Origin: Astragalus membranaceus
Taxonomy: Eukaryota; Streptophyta; Magnoliopsida; Fabales; Fabaceae
DNA: 64,000 bases
Reading direction: 5' to 3'
NCBI GenBank assembly: GCA_039519185.1
Contig: CM076854.1
Location: forward strand, 16,713,192 to 16,777,191
Both the position numbers and the translations under genes were made by a program. Every line of letters begins with the position of its first letter. Position 1 is the stretch's first letter. Shown here one piece after another: positions 43,362-54,348 of the stretch. Below the pieces are notes generated by a model. It did no database searches and was not told the DNA's origin. It worked only from the letters and a program-made list of their open reading frames with translations.

Positions 43362-43703
43362 GTAAATAATTGTCTTGGTAATGTGGGCAATATTTCATCC
43401 ATGGCTATCGAACTCGAGGATCATCAGAACATAATGTATGGTATTCAATCCAAAATAGCTACGAGAACAAGTGATCAATAAAAATACTCTTGCTAACTAA
43501 AATCCAATTACCATGTGAGAACTGAAAACAACTGTTCAGGCTATGCCGTAAAGAAATTAATCTGTTCTCTGACTAACTCATTTAATCATCCATTCAAAAA
43601 AGTTTAAAAACATGTGCTCTAACTAGGTAAAAGCTGACCGCTGATAGAACATCATGCTCTAGTGTCAGAAACGTCTGATTGCAAATGCACTGATTTGCAA
43701 AGA

Positions 43704-45911
43704 TTAACGCTTCTTCTTGCTTCCCTTTGCACCGGATTTTGATGGTGTAGCTACCAGGTACACAAACAAAACTATTATGCTGATCACCGAGATTAGAGAT
43801 CCATACTTGGCCAGCAACCTCTGTGGACAATAAGAATTTGACATTATACTTTGGTAAATCCAGAAAGTAGATAAAAAGATAGAATCATCGAGAAGATTTT
43901 AAGCTCTAGTTATTTCCTAGTGAAAGACGCAACAGAAGAAGAGAAAAGTGCACAAACAAACAGAAGTAGATTTATTTTCTACATCACTACACAAACATTG
44001 CACACCAAGCTAAATGAGATCTTGTTGTAAAAAAAAGCTAAATGAGATCCACTCTGTCCAGAACTCATCATGCTTGAATGTCGACATGCAAAATCAACTA
44101 TCAAGATAGGTAGACCATATGCTAGTTCAAATTTATATCATTCACAGATTAATTTTAAAAACTGCAATTACGAACAGTGTAAAATACTTTTCCATACCTT
44201 AGCCTGAGAAATCACATCCAATCGAATAGGAATACATGATAACAAAAAAGCAATATGTCAGTCAATGCAAGGAATTGAGATTGATTCATTTAACTATGAA
44301 GCATACAAGAAAGAAACATACCCATTCAAACTTCTTCTCGGGAGGTCTATCAGCAAGAATATCTAAAGGCAATACGGGACTTGAAAATGCCTCCTAATGA
44401 ACAAAAAACATTATGAGACAAAAAGTCCAATCACTAGAGGGGAAAAAATGGACAGTAGAAAAACAATGCCAACGCATTAAACCTGTAAAGCAGCGCTTGT
44501 GGGGACACGGAACTTCACTACAGCTGGTTCACCATTAAATAGTCCCTTTGATTTTGCCTCCAGCTCAAATGTGTGGGAGAGGATGCCACCACTGCAAATA
44601 ATATTTGTTTGTAAAAATAAATTAACCAAAATGCAGCACAGCAGAAACAAGAGGTAACCCAAAGTAGCAAAAGAGTTACAGAAATCAATATAAAACTCAC
44701 GCATCAAGCTTTTCCCATGACTTTGAAGTGGTACCACTGATTACACTGAAAAGATCACTTGGCCAACTATCATCTGCTAGACTCACATCATATGCAGTCC
44801 TTTAAAAGAAAGGAAGAAAATGGTTAGCTCAAATAATAAGCAAAAATTAATAGCAACATAGAAGGTTACCAAATGAAAATAATACACATGCAGTTCCTTT
44901 TATAATAACAGAAAATCATAAACTAAACAACTTAAACAAACCAGAAGTCAAGGAATTACAAGACTTGTTTAAATGAACTTGTAAGCCTATCATGATCCGA
45001 GACAATAGAGGAATTCAATAGGTCTAACTGTTGGGAAACAAAGCCAAGATTTAACGGAAGGAACAGTATGCAAAGTCCTATCTATTGATTTACATCCTCA
45101 GCGACTAACCTACCATGATCAATATCAGTAAAATAAGAGAGACTTTGCAATGTACTTCACAATCTGAATCACCCACACGACAAATCATAGGTATGACCAG
45201 AAATGTTCAATTTTTTTCACATCAAGTTTATCTAACTTCAAATTACAAAGGAACTCTGAACTCTCCATTTCTTTTCAACCAGATCAAAATGAAACAAGCA
45301 AGAACTCAATTGTTAAATTCATTTCCTTCCTCTTACTAATACATGCAAGCAAAATGAACACACCCAAAATGCTTAAGAAATTGCCAACAAACAAAATCAC
45401 AGAATTTTATCATTTCACTTAATTCTACTACCAATCTGATCAAATGTTAACCTATTCCTTAATTTTCCACATCATCTTAAATAAAAATAAGAAATAAACA
45501 AAGATCCAGCACCAATTCCTCATCTTCCCATAACATCTTATCATAAATAATACAAACATTTACAAAATCGACAAAATCTCAAAACTCTCATAATTAAAGC
45601 AAAATTAAGCAAATCCGCAATCAGAACATGCATGCAAATGAGGAATTGAGATCTCAGACAACGAAATTAAAACATGCAAAACAAAAATTGAAAAGGAAGA
45701 AACAATCTAGGTTATAGATCGGGTCATACGAGGTTCCTTGGTTATAGATATCGATGGTGACGGAAACCCTTTCGGCGCCGGACTTGATCCTATTGAGAGA
45801 GGCCTTCTTGTGAGCGACGATGAAAGGGACATCAGAGGAAGCGTGTGAGCATAGCAACAAGGAAGCTATGAGCACGAACGCAATGAGAGACTTTGAGATT
45901 GGATCCGCCAT
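43704..45911 (-). CDS. Translocon-associated protein subunit beta (TRAP-beta), 194 aa
   Basis: Minus-strand exons 45911-45730, 44799-44701, 44591-44483, 44393-44322, 44203-44198 (6 nt) and 43820-43704 join in phase to 585 nt. A signal peptide (MADPISKSLIAFVLIASLLL) precedes DVPFIVAHKKASLNRIKSGA. A lumenal beta-sandwich region follows (YDVSLADDSWPSDLF, SHTFELEAKSKGLFNG, ADRPPEKKFEW), then AKRLLAKYGSLISVIS, one membrane helix (VISIIVLFVYLVA) and a short Lys-rich cytosolic tail ending GSKKKR. TRAP-beta is part of the ER translocon complex that assists secretory-protein entry. The 6-nt exon GCTAAG adds Ala-Lys before RLLAKYG, as plant homologues have (from memory). It sits between cag and gtatgg. 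No lesions are seen. Confidence 0.95.
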
Positions 45912-46979
45912 TGGAGCCCGAGGAGAGAGAAAGGAGAGAGTCAATGAGGAAGAGAGAAGAGATCGTGGTACTCTTTTTTATGTGGTTATGTTATGATTCT
46001 GATCTGAGGACACAGACTTTCTTCTCACTAGTAGGGTTCGAAATCGAATCGATGGATGCAGCCAAACAAATCGTACTACTTTTAAATGCAAAAGAAAAAC
46101 TTTCACGTTTTTTTTTTATTTAATTTATTTATTTATTTTTGATAAATATGGATTTAATTTAGATGCACAATAAAATAAAATAAAATAAAATGTGTACAGT
46201 ATTTTACAAGATCTATAAATTATAATTTAACACGTCGTTAAAAAGAAGTTAGTGAATTAATAATTATTGACTAATGTTAAGTAGTATGAAACATTACATT
46301 ACATACGAAATGAACGAAAGACACCGAGAACTAATGACTCAAACATGCTACCGGTAGGTGTTGGGTTATTAAACACTAGTTTTTGACTTTTCGTTTCGCG
46401 TCGGATAGTATTGCTCATAATTATTTTATATGTCAACCATATCATTAATTATTATTGGTTGTAGTTGTAAAAAGGTTTATGTCAAGGTGCATAGCAATTA
46501 AACTCTTTTTTATTTAGTTTAATTGATATAGACATTTGTGTAAAAAAAATGTACACTATCAATTTATCAAACACTATTGTATGAGTGATATTTAAGTTAG
46601 TTGAGATAAAATCGAATATTTTTACGAGGTGTCATTTTGTGGTCGGCTAACATTATAAAAAATATCTTACCCCAAATATAAATTAAATCCCTTTTTTAAA
46701 ATCATGTTTCTTTTTTTAAAATACCTCTTATTATTACCAAAAAAATACCTCTTAGTTTTTTGACAATAAGAAAAATACGTCATATTAGTAGCAATTTTTT
46801 GGGTTTAATTAGTGTATATTGTTGCTATAAATGTTTTTACATCATTAGCCAATAAAAAATCATGACATGTGTGACTTTTAAGGTAGTTAATATGAAGGTA
46901 AACATTTTTTATTACATTGTCGTTTCTTCATTGGCCGACATTGTAAAAAATCTTGTACAACGACAATATATATAACATA
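45912..46979. other. TRAP-beta 5' flank and spacer
   Basis: The first ~100 bp should hold the 5' UTR and promoter of TRAP-beta. Beyond about 46100 the sequence is very AT-rich spacer with no gene or element ends recognised. Confidence 0.45.
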
Positions 46980-47011
46980 AATCACTACTGCAAAATGTGC
47001 TTTAAAAAGCA

Positions 47012-47232
47012 CTAATATGAATCGGTTATTTGGATAACCGATTCAAAATGTAGGCGCGGTGGCAATTTTGTAAATAAATTGATGTTTGGGAGATGTTTTG
47101 ATTCATTTAGAATCGGTTGTTTAAACAACCGATTCTAAATGTGCATATTTAGACATTTGGAATCGGTTGTGTAAACAACCGATTCTGAAACTGTTAATTT
47201 GGAATCGGTTTCTTAAACAACCGATTCTTAAA
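47012..47232. repeat. Left subterminal palindromes of the small CACTA
   Basis: Four palindromes of the form AATCGGTTnnnnnnnnAACCGATT. They could be bound by a TNPA-type protein and would fold as hairpins in single strands. Confidence 0.85.
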
Positions 47233-47279
47233 GTGTGTTTTTCACTCAAAATCCCAAAATTTTCACACTCCCTCATCTC

Positions 47280-47470
47280 TCTCATTCGCGCTCCACTGAA
47301 ACCTAAAATTTCAGTTCCTCACTCCCTCACTCCCACGTACTCCGTTCGCTCTCTCACTCCCTCACTTCGTCGCACTCACTCCCTTCCTCTCCCCCACCAG
47401 CACTCTGTTCACTCTCTCACTCCCTCACTCCCACACACTCTGTTCACTCTCTCACTCCGTCGCACTCGAT
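47280..47470 (+). repeat. CTCTCTCACTCCCTCACTCC-type leader repeat
   Basis: Irregular tandem of CACTCCCTCACT and CTGTTCACTCTCTC units in the likely 5' leader of the chimeric gene. Open frames here reflect composition only. Confidence 0.7.
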
Positions 47471-47660
47471 CTGTTCCTCTCCGCCTCATGCTGTTCAGCT
47501 CGTTGTTCCTCTGTATCTCGTCGTCGCCGTCGCCGTCGCTGTTACTAACTCGCCGTCAGCGTTCCTAGCTCGCTATCAACGGTTCCCATTTCTTCAGGTA
47601 CCCCTTTTTCTATTTTCTAATTTCTAGGGTTTTATTTTTACTTACATAGTCATAGATTTA

Positions 47661-47775
47661 ATTTGCGGCACTTCTGTTTAAGCAACAGCTTACTGCCTTC
47701 CTTGAAAAAATATATGGGATGATACGAGACAACCTGAAAAAGGAGATACCCCCTTTACTGGGATTGTGTATACAG
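47661..47775 (+). pseudogene. Captured myosin XI exon (globular-tail region)
   Basis: Translation gives ALLFKQQLTAFLEKIYGMIR, then DNLKKEIPPLLGLCIQ, and stops exactly at a GT donor (cag/gtaaaa, 47776). This is the well-known start of the myosin XI globular tail. One exon only, without the motor, neck or rest of the tail, so it is a transduplicated fragment. The reading frame is intact. Confidence 0.85.
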
Positions 47776-47844
47776 GTAAAAAATGTTTTTATTTTGGTCT
47801 AATATTAAGTAGTATGTACAAATAATAACACTAGCATTTTTTAG

Positions 47845-48045
47845 ATTGTTTGAATACTACAAGGGAGGCTGCAGCAAGGGAGCAATCTCAATCTGCTCAA
47901 GAGGAGGCTGATGAGTGGAAGCGGAAGTATGACATTGCTGTTAAAGAAGTAAAAGCTGCTCTAGAGAAGGCAGCTATAGTGCAGGAGCGCACAAACAAGC
48001 AAACACAGCTGAAGGAAGATGCTTTAAGAGAAGAATTTTATGGTA
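47845..48045 (+). pseudogene. Captured guanylate-binding-protein coiled-coil exon
   Basis: After an acceptor (tttttag, 47844) the frame reads NTTREAAAREQSQSAQEEA, DEWKRKYDIAVKEVKAALEK and AAIVQERTNKQTQLKEDALR. It then reads EEFYGTF and departs into unrelated sequence. This matches, from memory, the C-terminal coiled coil of plant guanylate-binding family proteins. The GTPase domain is absent. The exon follows the myosin fragment in the same orientation. Other long coiled-coil proteins are an alternative source, though less likely. Confidence 0.7.
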
Positions 48046-48319
48046 CTTTTAAGTTTAATGAATTGTTGTAATTTTGTTTTGCCTTGATGCCTTGTATAAC
48101 TTTTAAGTTTAATGAATTGTTGTAATTTTGTGCTTCTAGCACTTTTAAGTTCAATAGAAGTAAATTTATGAATTATTGAATTATTATGAGTTGCTGCTTT
48201 ATGGAAATCAATTTTGGGTTGTTTTTGTATCTAGTAATGAGTGTTGTTGTTGAATTTCTAGAGAACAATAGTAACAATTGGTGGGTTGTTTTTATAATTT
48301 TTTTTTAAAAAAAATGGAC

Positions 48320-48566
48320 ATTTTGAATCGGTTATCTAAAGAACCGATTTTAAATGTAGTATTTTGAATCGGTTATTTAACTGATTCAAAATGTCCCTAC
48401 ATTTAGAATCAGCAGTTTTCGAATCGGTTGTTTAAATAACCGATTTAAAATGTCATATTTTGAATCGGTTATTTAACCGATTCAAAATGTCCCTACATTT
48501 AGAATCGGCAGTTTTCGAATCGGCAAATAACCGACTCCAAATGTGCCAAATAACCGATTCAAAAGG
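48320..48566. repeat. Right subterminal palindromes of the small CACTA
   Basis: Several GAATCGGTTATTTAACCGATTC-like palindromes and half-sites, some eroded (aactgattc, aaccgactc), up to about 17 bp from the terminus. Confidence 0.8.
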
Positions 48567-48837
48567 CCTTTTTTGTACTAGTGAATACTAAGTTTGAATG
48601 TTAGAAGGTAATGAATATAGATAGTAAAAAAATCATTTCTTCAAAAAATATATACATTATTTTCAGCAAAGACTAAGTGTGAAACTTTTTTTTTTAAAAA
48701 AACTGTGAAAATTTTAATTTTAAATTTAATTTAATGTCATACATAGAAATAAAAAAAAACAAAAGCAGAACATACGACTTCCACAACTTTTATATTTTAA
48801 TAACTATTTCTTTTTTTAAAAAAAAGTGGTAGCATAT

Positions 48838-48955
48838 GTAAAATTAAATGAAAAATCTTAGAACAGTTTAAAATTTAATCATTGTAGAAATTTTTTAAAT
48901 CAGTCAAAATTAAAATCTATTTAAAGCTGAAAAATTAAATAAATTAGTATTTCCC
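48838..48955 (+). repeat. Left copy of a ~120-bp direct repeat
   Basis: Shares GTAAAATTAAATGAAAAATC, CAATTTAATCATTGTAGAAA-like and AAATTAAATAAATTAGTATT blocks with 49600-49720, about 760 bp downstream and in the same direction. Confidence 0.9.
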
Positions 48956-49079
48956 TTTTTTAGATCGATTACTTTTTTAACTAATATGGAAAGTGTTTAT
49001 TAAGACTCTGTTTGGTAAGTCTCATCTGTTTGATAAGCACTTGTGTTTAGTGTTTTTTGGATAACATTAGTGACCGGGA

Positions 49080-49370
49080 ACGAGATCCGCAACCGGGAGA
49101 GGCAACTGAGAGTGACAACGGGGAGCGGCAACGGGGGTGCATCTCTTATATTATCTTTCTCTTAGCAAAATAGCAAAATGACAAGTGGCAACGGGAGCGG
49201 CAACGCCAGACTGACAACAGAAGTGGCAACAGGAGAAGCAACGAGAGCGACAATAAGAGACCGACAATGAGATTAGCAACGTGAGAGGCAACAAAAAGCG
49301 GCAACGAGAGCGACAACGGGAGCGGCAACAGGAGCAGCAACGGGAGTGCATTTCTTATATTAGATCTCAT
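49080..49370 (-). repeat. Second copy of the GTTGCCGCTCC minisatellite repeat, inverted
   Basis: GGGAGCGGCAAC-type units plus the flank gatctcattttcttttttct match 2440-2672 in reverse complement. A short unique insert (about 49140-49185) splits the array, and the tcttatatta flank occurs on both sides of it. Confidence 0.85.
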
Positions 49371-49599
49371 TTTCTTTTTTCTGATTTTTACTCCATTTTT
49401 AACATTAGAAGAAGATACTGACTTTTTTTCAACTTTTTGCAACATGAGTTTTTTAAAGCAAGTCGAAATATAGTTTTTTTTATCGAGTTTTCCCTTTTTC
49501 TTTTATTAAATTTACCAATTTTTAAAGTATTTATAGTTTCATAACAAGTTATAACCAAATACAGTGTCACCCGTGCGAATGCACGGGTAAAGTACTACT

Positions 49600-49720
49600 G
49601 TAAAATTAAATGAAAAATTTTAGAACAGTTTACAATTTAATCATTGTAGAAATTTTTTTAAATCAGTCAAAATTAATATCTATTTAAAGTTGGAAAATTA
49701 AATAAATTAGTATTTTCCCC
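49600..49720 (+). repeat. Right copy of the ~120-bp direct repeat
   Basis: Copy of 48838-48955 with a handful of substitutions. It is preceded by a 20-nt hairpin ACCCGTGCGAATGCACGGGT (49569-49588). Confidence 0.9.
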
Positions 49721-50339
49721 TAATTTTATTCAAAAAGAGAAAAAGAAAGAGGACAAAAGAGGTCACGGGGCACTAGATCTATTAGGAAACTCTTAGGTTG
49801 TTACGGCTAAAGAAAATAAAGTCAATGCTTAAGAAAACACCTAGCTTGTTACGGTTAAACACCCCCTAAAACAACTCATCCTAGAGACAAATTATAAGAC
49901 AATTTAAAGGACTAAATTACAATAGTCAAGTAAAAAAGTGACAGAGACTAAATTTACCCTTGAACGAGTATTATAGTGTTTTTTCAAATGCTACATCAAG
50001 TAGCGTTTTTTCAAACACTACTTATAGGTATAACGTCTCACTCTTTTTTTTGTCATTTTTACCCTCATTATTTTTCTTAAATTCTTTCTCTATCCTCTTT
50101 AAAATAAATTAAACAATTTCAAATACCTAACTTTTATGTCATTTTAAATTTATTAGTTAGTTTAACCGCTAGTTTTCTAAACACATCATTTGCTATTAGT
50201 TAGCTTATCCGCTAACTATTCATCCGTTATTCGCTAGCTTATCTGCTATCCACCATTTTTTACCAAACAGAACCTAAGTTGATTATCTTTTCAATTTATT
50301 TTAAAAGTTATTCAAATAGGTTGCATCTCCTTCATTTTC
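49721..50339. other. Spacer
   Basis: AT-rich with no gene. The segment 50160-50275 (gttagcttatccgctaac..., ending ttaccaaacagaacc) looks like one end of a hAT-type repeat. The possible partner end near 49005 is not firm. Confidence 0.4.
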
Positions 50340-51090
50340 AAATACTCTGATTGTTTATCGTGAGATCGCAAGGCTCTTAGGGCAGCGGTACTTTCAGAAC
50401 ACACTGGCGAATTAGCGTCGGTACGCCCTAAAAATTCCCACTATGCGTCTGAGCGGCTCCGCCTCCATGTGGGTTCCTGATTCGATGTAAAGGTAATTGT
50501 TGTATTACTCATACATCACCGGACCATCTAGTCTCAGAAACTTGAAGAACCATAAACATACGTAGTCCTCCCTCTTTAGATAGTCAATCTTGACTCCGCA
50601 TCAATCTCCCAGCCAACCCCACTTCGATCATCATATAGTATCTGAACATCTAAACCCAAGGCATCTTCGGCTACTACGTCCCAAGGCATCCTCGTCTGAA
50701 AAATCTAATCCCAAAATATTTTGTGCAAACATATACAGAAAACAAGGGCAAAGACACGTGTATAAATCAGAAAGTTGGGATTAGAGCAATAAGCACCATC
50801 TAAGCATGTTATGCAACATAACCAATCACATGCTTCTCCTATTGACTCGCTATGCATCCTCTTACTTCCCTTTTTGTGTCTTCTAGACTTACCACAATCT
50901 GAACTATGCTTTATATACTGATAATATATTTTGATAATCAACTTGTATTCTTTCTTGCTAATAAGTCTTACTATTCTATGTATTCTCTTAGACTCTAGAC
51001 TCTTTTGATAATCCCGATGCCCCAAACATTCCTAGAACGCCTATCATTTTGTCCCTGAAGGAGTCTTGACGTTATAAGTCCGACACCCAC
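50340..51090 (-). mobile_element. Decayed LTR-retrotransposon fragment, homologous to 14764-15600
   Basis: Reverse-complement relationship to 14764-15600 over most of its length, with the same block order. No open frame with a recognisable domain. It abuts the Ty3-type element to the right. Confidence 0.45.
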
Positions 51091-51558
51091 AACTGAACTG
51101 TGTAATTTGTAACATTACCGACCTAGCGAATAATATAATAATAATAATAACAACGTGTATTTATAAACAGTGGGGGTTGACTTCGTATGCCCATACCTAT
51201 GGTTGTGGACCTTGCAAAACAAATGTAATTATGGATTCTTTTCCTAGTAATATCATATCCCTAGACCAAAATACTATCACCTTTAATCATATCTCTAAAT
51301 CCTTTGATAATATCCTTCTATATGCATCTTCTATAAATCTAACCTCGAGAATTCATAAGTTAAGTCATAATTCTCATAATGACATCTGTTCAGGAGTCAA
51401 CCAGAGGGTCCTATTAGCAAAACCAGGAGGTGCGCTTAGCAAGTCATATGGATCAGCCCAACCAATTCAGCTCATATCCACCTCATGCGAACCCAACACG
51501 CTTGGACGGTCAAGATCGACTCTACCCATCCGACGATCCACAAGAGGGCACGATTTCC

Positions 51559-51566
51559 TATAAATA
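51559..51566 (+). promoter_or_regulatory. Probable LTR TATA box of the Ty3-type element
   Basis: TATAAATA in cgatttcctataaataca, about 260 bp before the gag start. Confidence 0.5.
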
Positions 51567-51819
51567 CAGGCAAACTTTGCCCTTAGAAAGGTGGAATCTA
51601 TAATCCTTAGTACCCTCACTCTTATATTCTATATACTGACTTGAGCGTCGGAGTGGCTTGCAGGTACCCCCCCGGGTGCTCATTGACCTCCTGTCAGGAC
51701 AACAAGAGACCTACCAACAGCAGACGACCAAAAAGCTGCTCGGTACAGAACATTGACGACCAAGTGGGAGATATCTATCTTTCACATCATCACAATTCGA
51801 ACTTTTCTCTTGCTGCTCC

Positions 51820-54348
51820 ATGGCTCTCAGGGGCAGACCCCGGGTTCAGAGCATTGCCATACCCGCACCCCGACCGGAGGGTACCCCCGAGGGCAACGTC
51901 TTGACTATACAGGACGAGGGCACCAGTCGACCTGTCCAGCCCTCTAACGTGAATCAGCTTTTGGACCTCCTGGCCAGTCGCACTCAAGCTATGTTGGAAC
52001 AGGAAGCACGACTGAGGGAGATTGAAAGGCGTGTGACCGCCCTGCCAGAACAGCCTCCAGTCAGCAGGTTGACAAATCCTCCAACGGCAGTGACCTCAAG
52101 GCGCCACCGGTCCCCACCTTAGAGACATCATGTCCATCGCTCTCCCCCCAGGCGACGCAGGCATGGGGAACCAGGATCACCCCCAGGGACCTATTGGCCT
52201 CATGACACCCACTTCAGCGCCTCCTCACACGCGTCCCCTAACACTCAGGAGAGGTCAAGGAGCCGGGTTGCTACCCGCAGAAGGCACCACCGGGATTCTC
52301 CATCGAGGAGATCCCCCGAGCGACACAGGTATCAGGAGCTGGGCTATGAAGACACCTCCCCCCGAAACTCAAGAGAATTTTTGGAGGAGGGGCCGTTTAC
52401 GAGAAGGGTAGACGAATGCCAAATCCCAAGGGCCTTGGAAAAGCTGCCAAATCTCAAGATGTACGACGGGACTGGAGATCCGGACGGTCATCTGGCACAC
52501 TTCTCCCTAATGATGCGCTACAGGGGCGCCAGGGAACCCTTCCACTACAAAATCTTCCCCCTCACTCTCGAGGGTTTCGCTTTAGAGTGGTTCCAGGAGC
52601 TTGGGCCGAACTCCATATCCTCATGAGGGCAGCTGGCGAGAATGTTCACGGCTCGTTTCACTGCCTCCCGGCTAAAGCCCAAATCTGAGGAAGTACTGAG
52701 AGCCGTCAGGTAGCATAACCACGAGACACTGAGGGAGTATATTGAGCGCTTCAATAAAGAAGCTTCGGGCGTTCGATGTTTGGAGGACAGGCAAATGTTG
52801 TTCTGGATGAAAGACGGGTTGAAAAAGGGAAGTTTGTTCCAGGTCGATGTAGGCATCAACAAGCCTAGAAACTTGGGCGAGTTCCTTCGAAGATCCCAGA
52901 AATACATGAACTATGAGGAAGATGATATGGCTTACCGCGAGGCAGCCAAGGCGGGGGGCGACAGGGAACCCACCCAGGAGGTACGCCGGCAAAAGGTAAC
53001 AAGAGGCGTACACCGTGAGGGACGCCCCCCAAGATCCTCAGGCCTTACTCCCGTCATCGCCTCATGGGCGCAAATCCTGGCTGAATGTGCCAACGCTGAA
53101 TTCAAAGACATTAAGAGGCCAGAGCCTTTGGTGTTGAAAGAGGGCCAAAACCCCTCGAAGAAATGGTGTCGCTACCATCAAAGCGGAGGCCACGACACCA
53201 ATGGCTGCCGAGAACTGAAGGAAGATATTGAGAAGCTGATCCAGAAAGAAAAGTTGACACAGTACGTGAAGAAGGAGGGGGAACCGAGTGGCTCGCGCAA
53301 AAGAGCCCGATCCCCCGGAGGTAGATACCGGTCCCCTAGGAAGGGGAAGGCCCCAGTCAGCAAGAGGGTCGAAAATAGCGCTGATGAATCGACCGATGGA
53401 GAGGACACCCTGAGGCCCAAAGAAAGACCAGTGGCCATGGTGATCCACGTGAGAAACCCCCATGATAACTGGGGTTCAAACAAATCAGTGAAGAGGAAGT
53501 GGAAGGAGATCCTCAGCATTGCGTCAACCTCAGTCGCCAGAAAGGGGCCAACCAGACTGCCCCTATCCTTCGACGACAATGATCTGCTCGACGGGAAACC
53601 GAACAAACACGTCCCACTGATCATCACTGCCATTATCGCCAACGTCGAGGTAAGAAGGATCCTGGTTGACCAGGGAAGTGCAGTAGATATCATCTTCGAG
53701 GACCTGCTGCAAGTGCTGAATATCTCCCCCGATGACCTGACTCCAAACCAGGGAGGGGACCTAACTAGGTTTCATGGATCGAAGACTAAGCCACTCGGCC
53801 ACCTAGAGCTGATGGTAACCTACGGAAACTCCGATGGTAAACCGTCGTTGTTCAAAACTGTGAAAACACCCTTCCTGGTCCTCACATGCAAATCGGTCTA
53901 CCAGTGCATCATTGGGAGGCCCACGTTGGGGAAATTGGAGGCAGTCACCTCAACGGTCCATTTGAAAATGAAGTTCTACACTCTGGAGAGTGAGGTGGTG
54001 ACCCTCCAGGCGGACCTGGGAGCAGCACGCAGATGTTTCTATATGAGCTTTAAAGATGAGAAGGAGACCGCCAAGCCAAGAGGCTCGGGTAAGGGGTTCA
54101 GAGAAGAAGCTGAGGTGAATCTGACAGACTGGGATGCCAGAAGTGACTCAAGTAGTGAAGAAGAAGCGGAAAGCCAACCCAAAACCAAGGGGACAAAAAA
54201 GGATGTGAAGAAGTTCGAAGCGGATGGAGAATGTCCTCACCTCCTTGAGGAGATTAAAAAGAAGCTCACCATCCACCCGAGGCGTGAAACGACGTATCGA
54301 AAAGGCGTGAAACGACGTATCGAAAAGGTCACAACCTCTGATGGGTGA
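51820..54348 (+). pseudogene. Ty3-type gag-protease, single frame with three stops
   Basis: One reading frame of 843 codons from ATG 51820 (MALRGRPRVQSIAIP), broken only by TAG 52120-52122, TGA 52624-52626 and TAG 52711-52713. Gag shows ALEKLPNLKMYDGTGDPDGH, FPLTLEGFALEWFQEL and FTARFTASRLKPKS. A knuckle-like WCRYHQSGGHDTNGCRELKE comes next. The aspartic protease has VRRILVDQGSAVDIIFEDLL (active Asp in VDQGSA) and CIIGRPTLGKLEAVTS. After an acidic stretch the frame ends in the tandem repeat. The VDQGS form and the gag motifs suggest the Tat/Ogre side of Ty3 elements. No polymerase follows. Confidence 0.88.

Larger units (their letters stand above)
41784..43703. other. Spacer and 3' flank of the TRAP-beta gene
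   Basis: Contains the 166-bp tandem repeat (42029-42525) and a 140-bp MITE (43222-43361), listed separately. Nothing else is recognised. The last few hundred bases should include the TRAP-beta 3' UTR. Confidence 0.5.
46983..48583 (+). mobile_element. Non-autonomous CACTA element, 1.6 kb, carrying host gene fragments (Pack-CACTA)
   Basis: Ends CACTACTGCAAAA and, inverted, CACTAGTACAAAAA, flanked by the 3-bp duplication aat (46980-46982 and 48584-48586). Palindromic GAATCGGTT...AACCGATTC subterminal units crowd both ends, a family distinct from the CCGGCGGA one at 28875. No transposase is present. The interior holds a pyrimidine-rich leader ending at a GT donor (ttcttcag/gtaccc, about 47598), one myosin XI exon and one guanylate-binding-protein exon in the same direction. 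Together they look like a chimeric transcription unit. Confidence 0.9.

Noticed and set aside
49569..49598. Helitron 3' end (hairpin ACCCGTGCGAATGCACGGGT)
   Set aside because: The bases after the hairpin (aaagtactactg) do not give a clean CTRR end and no 5' TC terminus was identified. Kept only as a note in the direct-repeat finding.
49003..50275. Possible hAT-type element with CTGTTTGGTAA / TTACCAAACAG ends
   Set aside because: The ends match only over a short motif common in plant repeats, and no 8-bp duplication was found.
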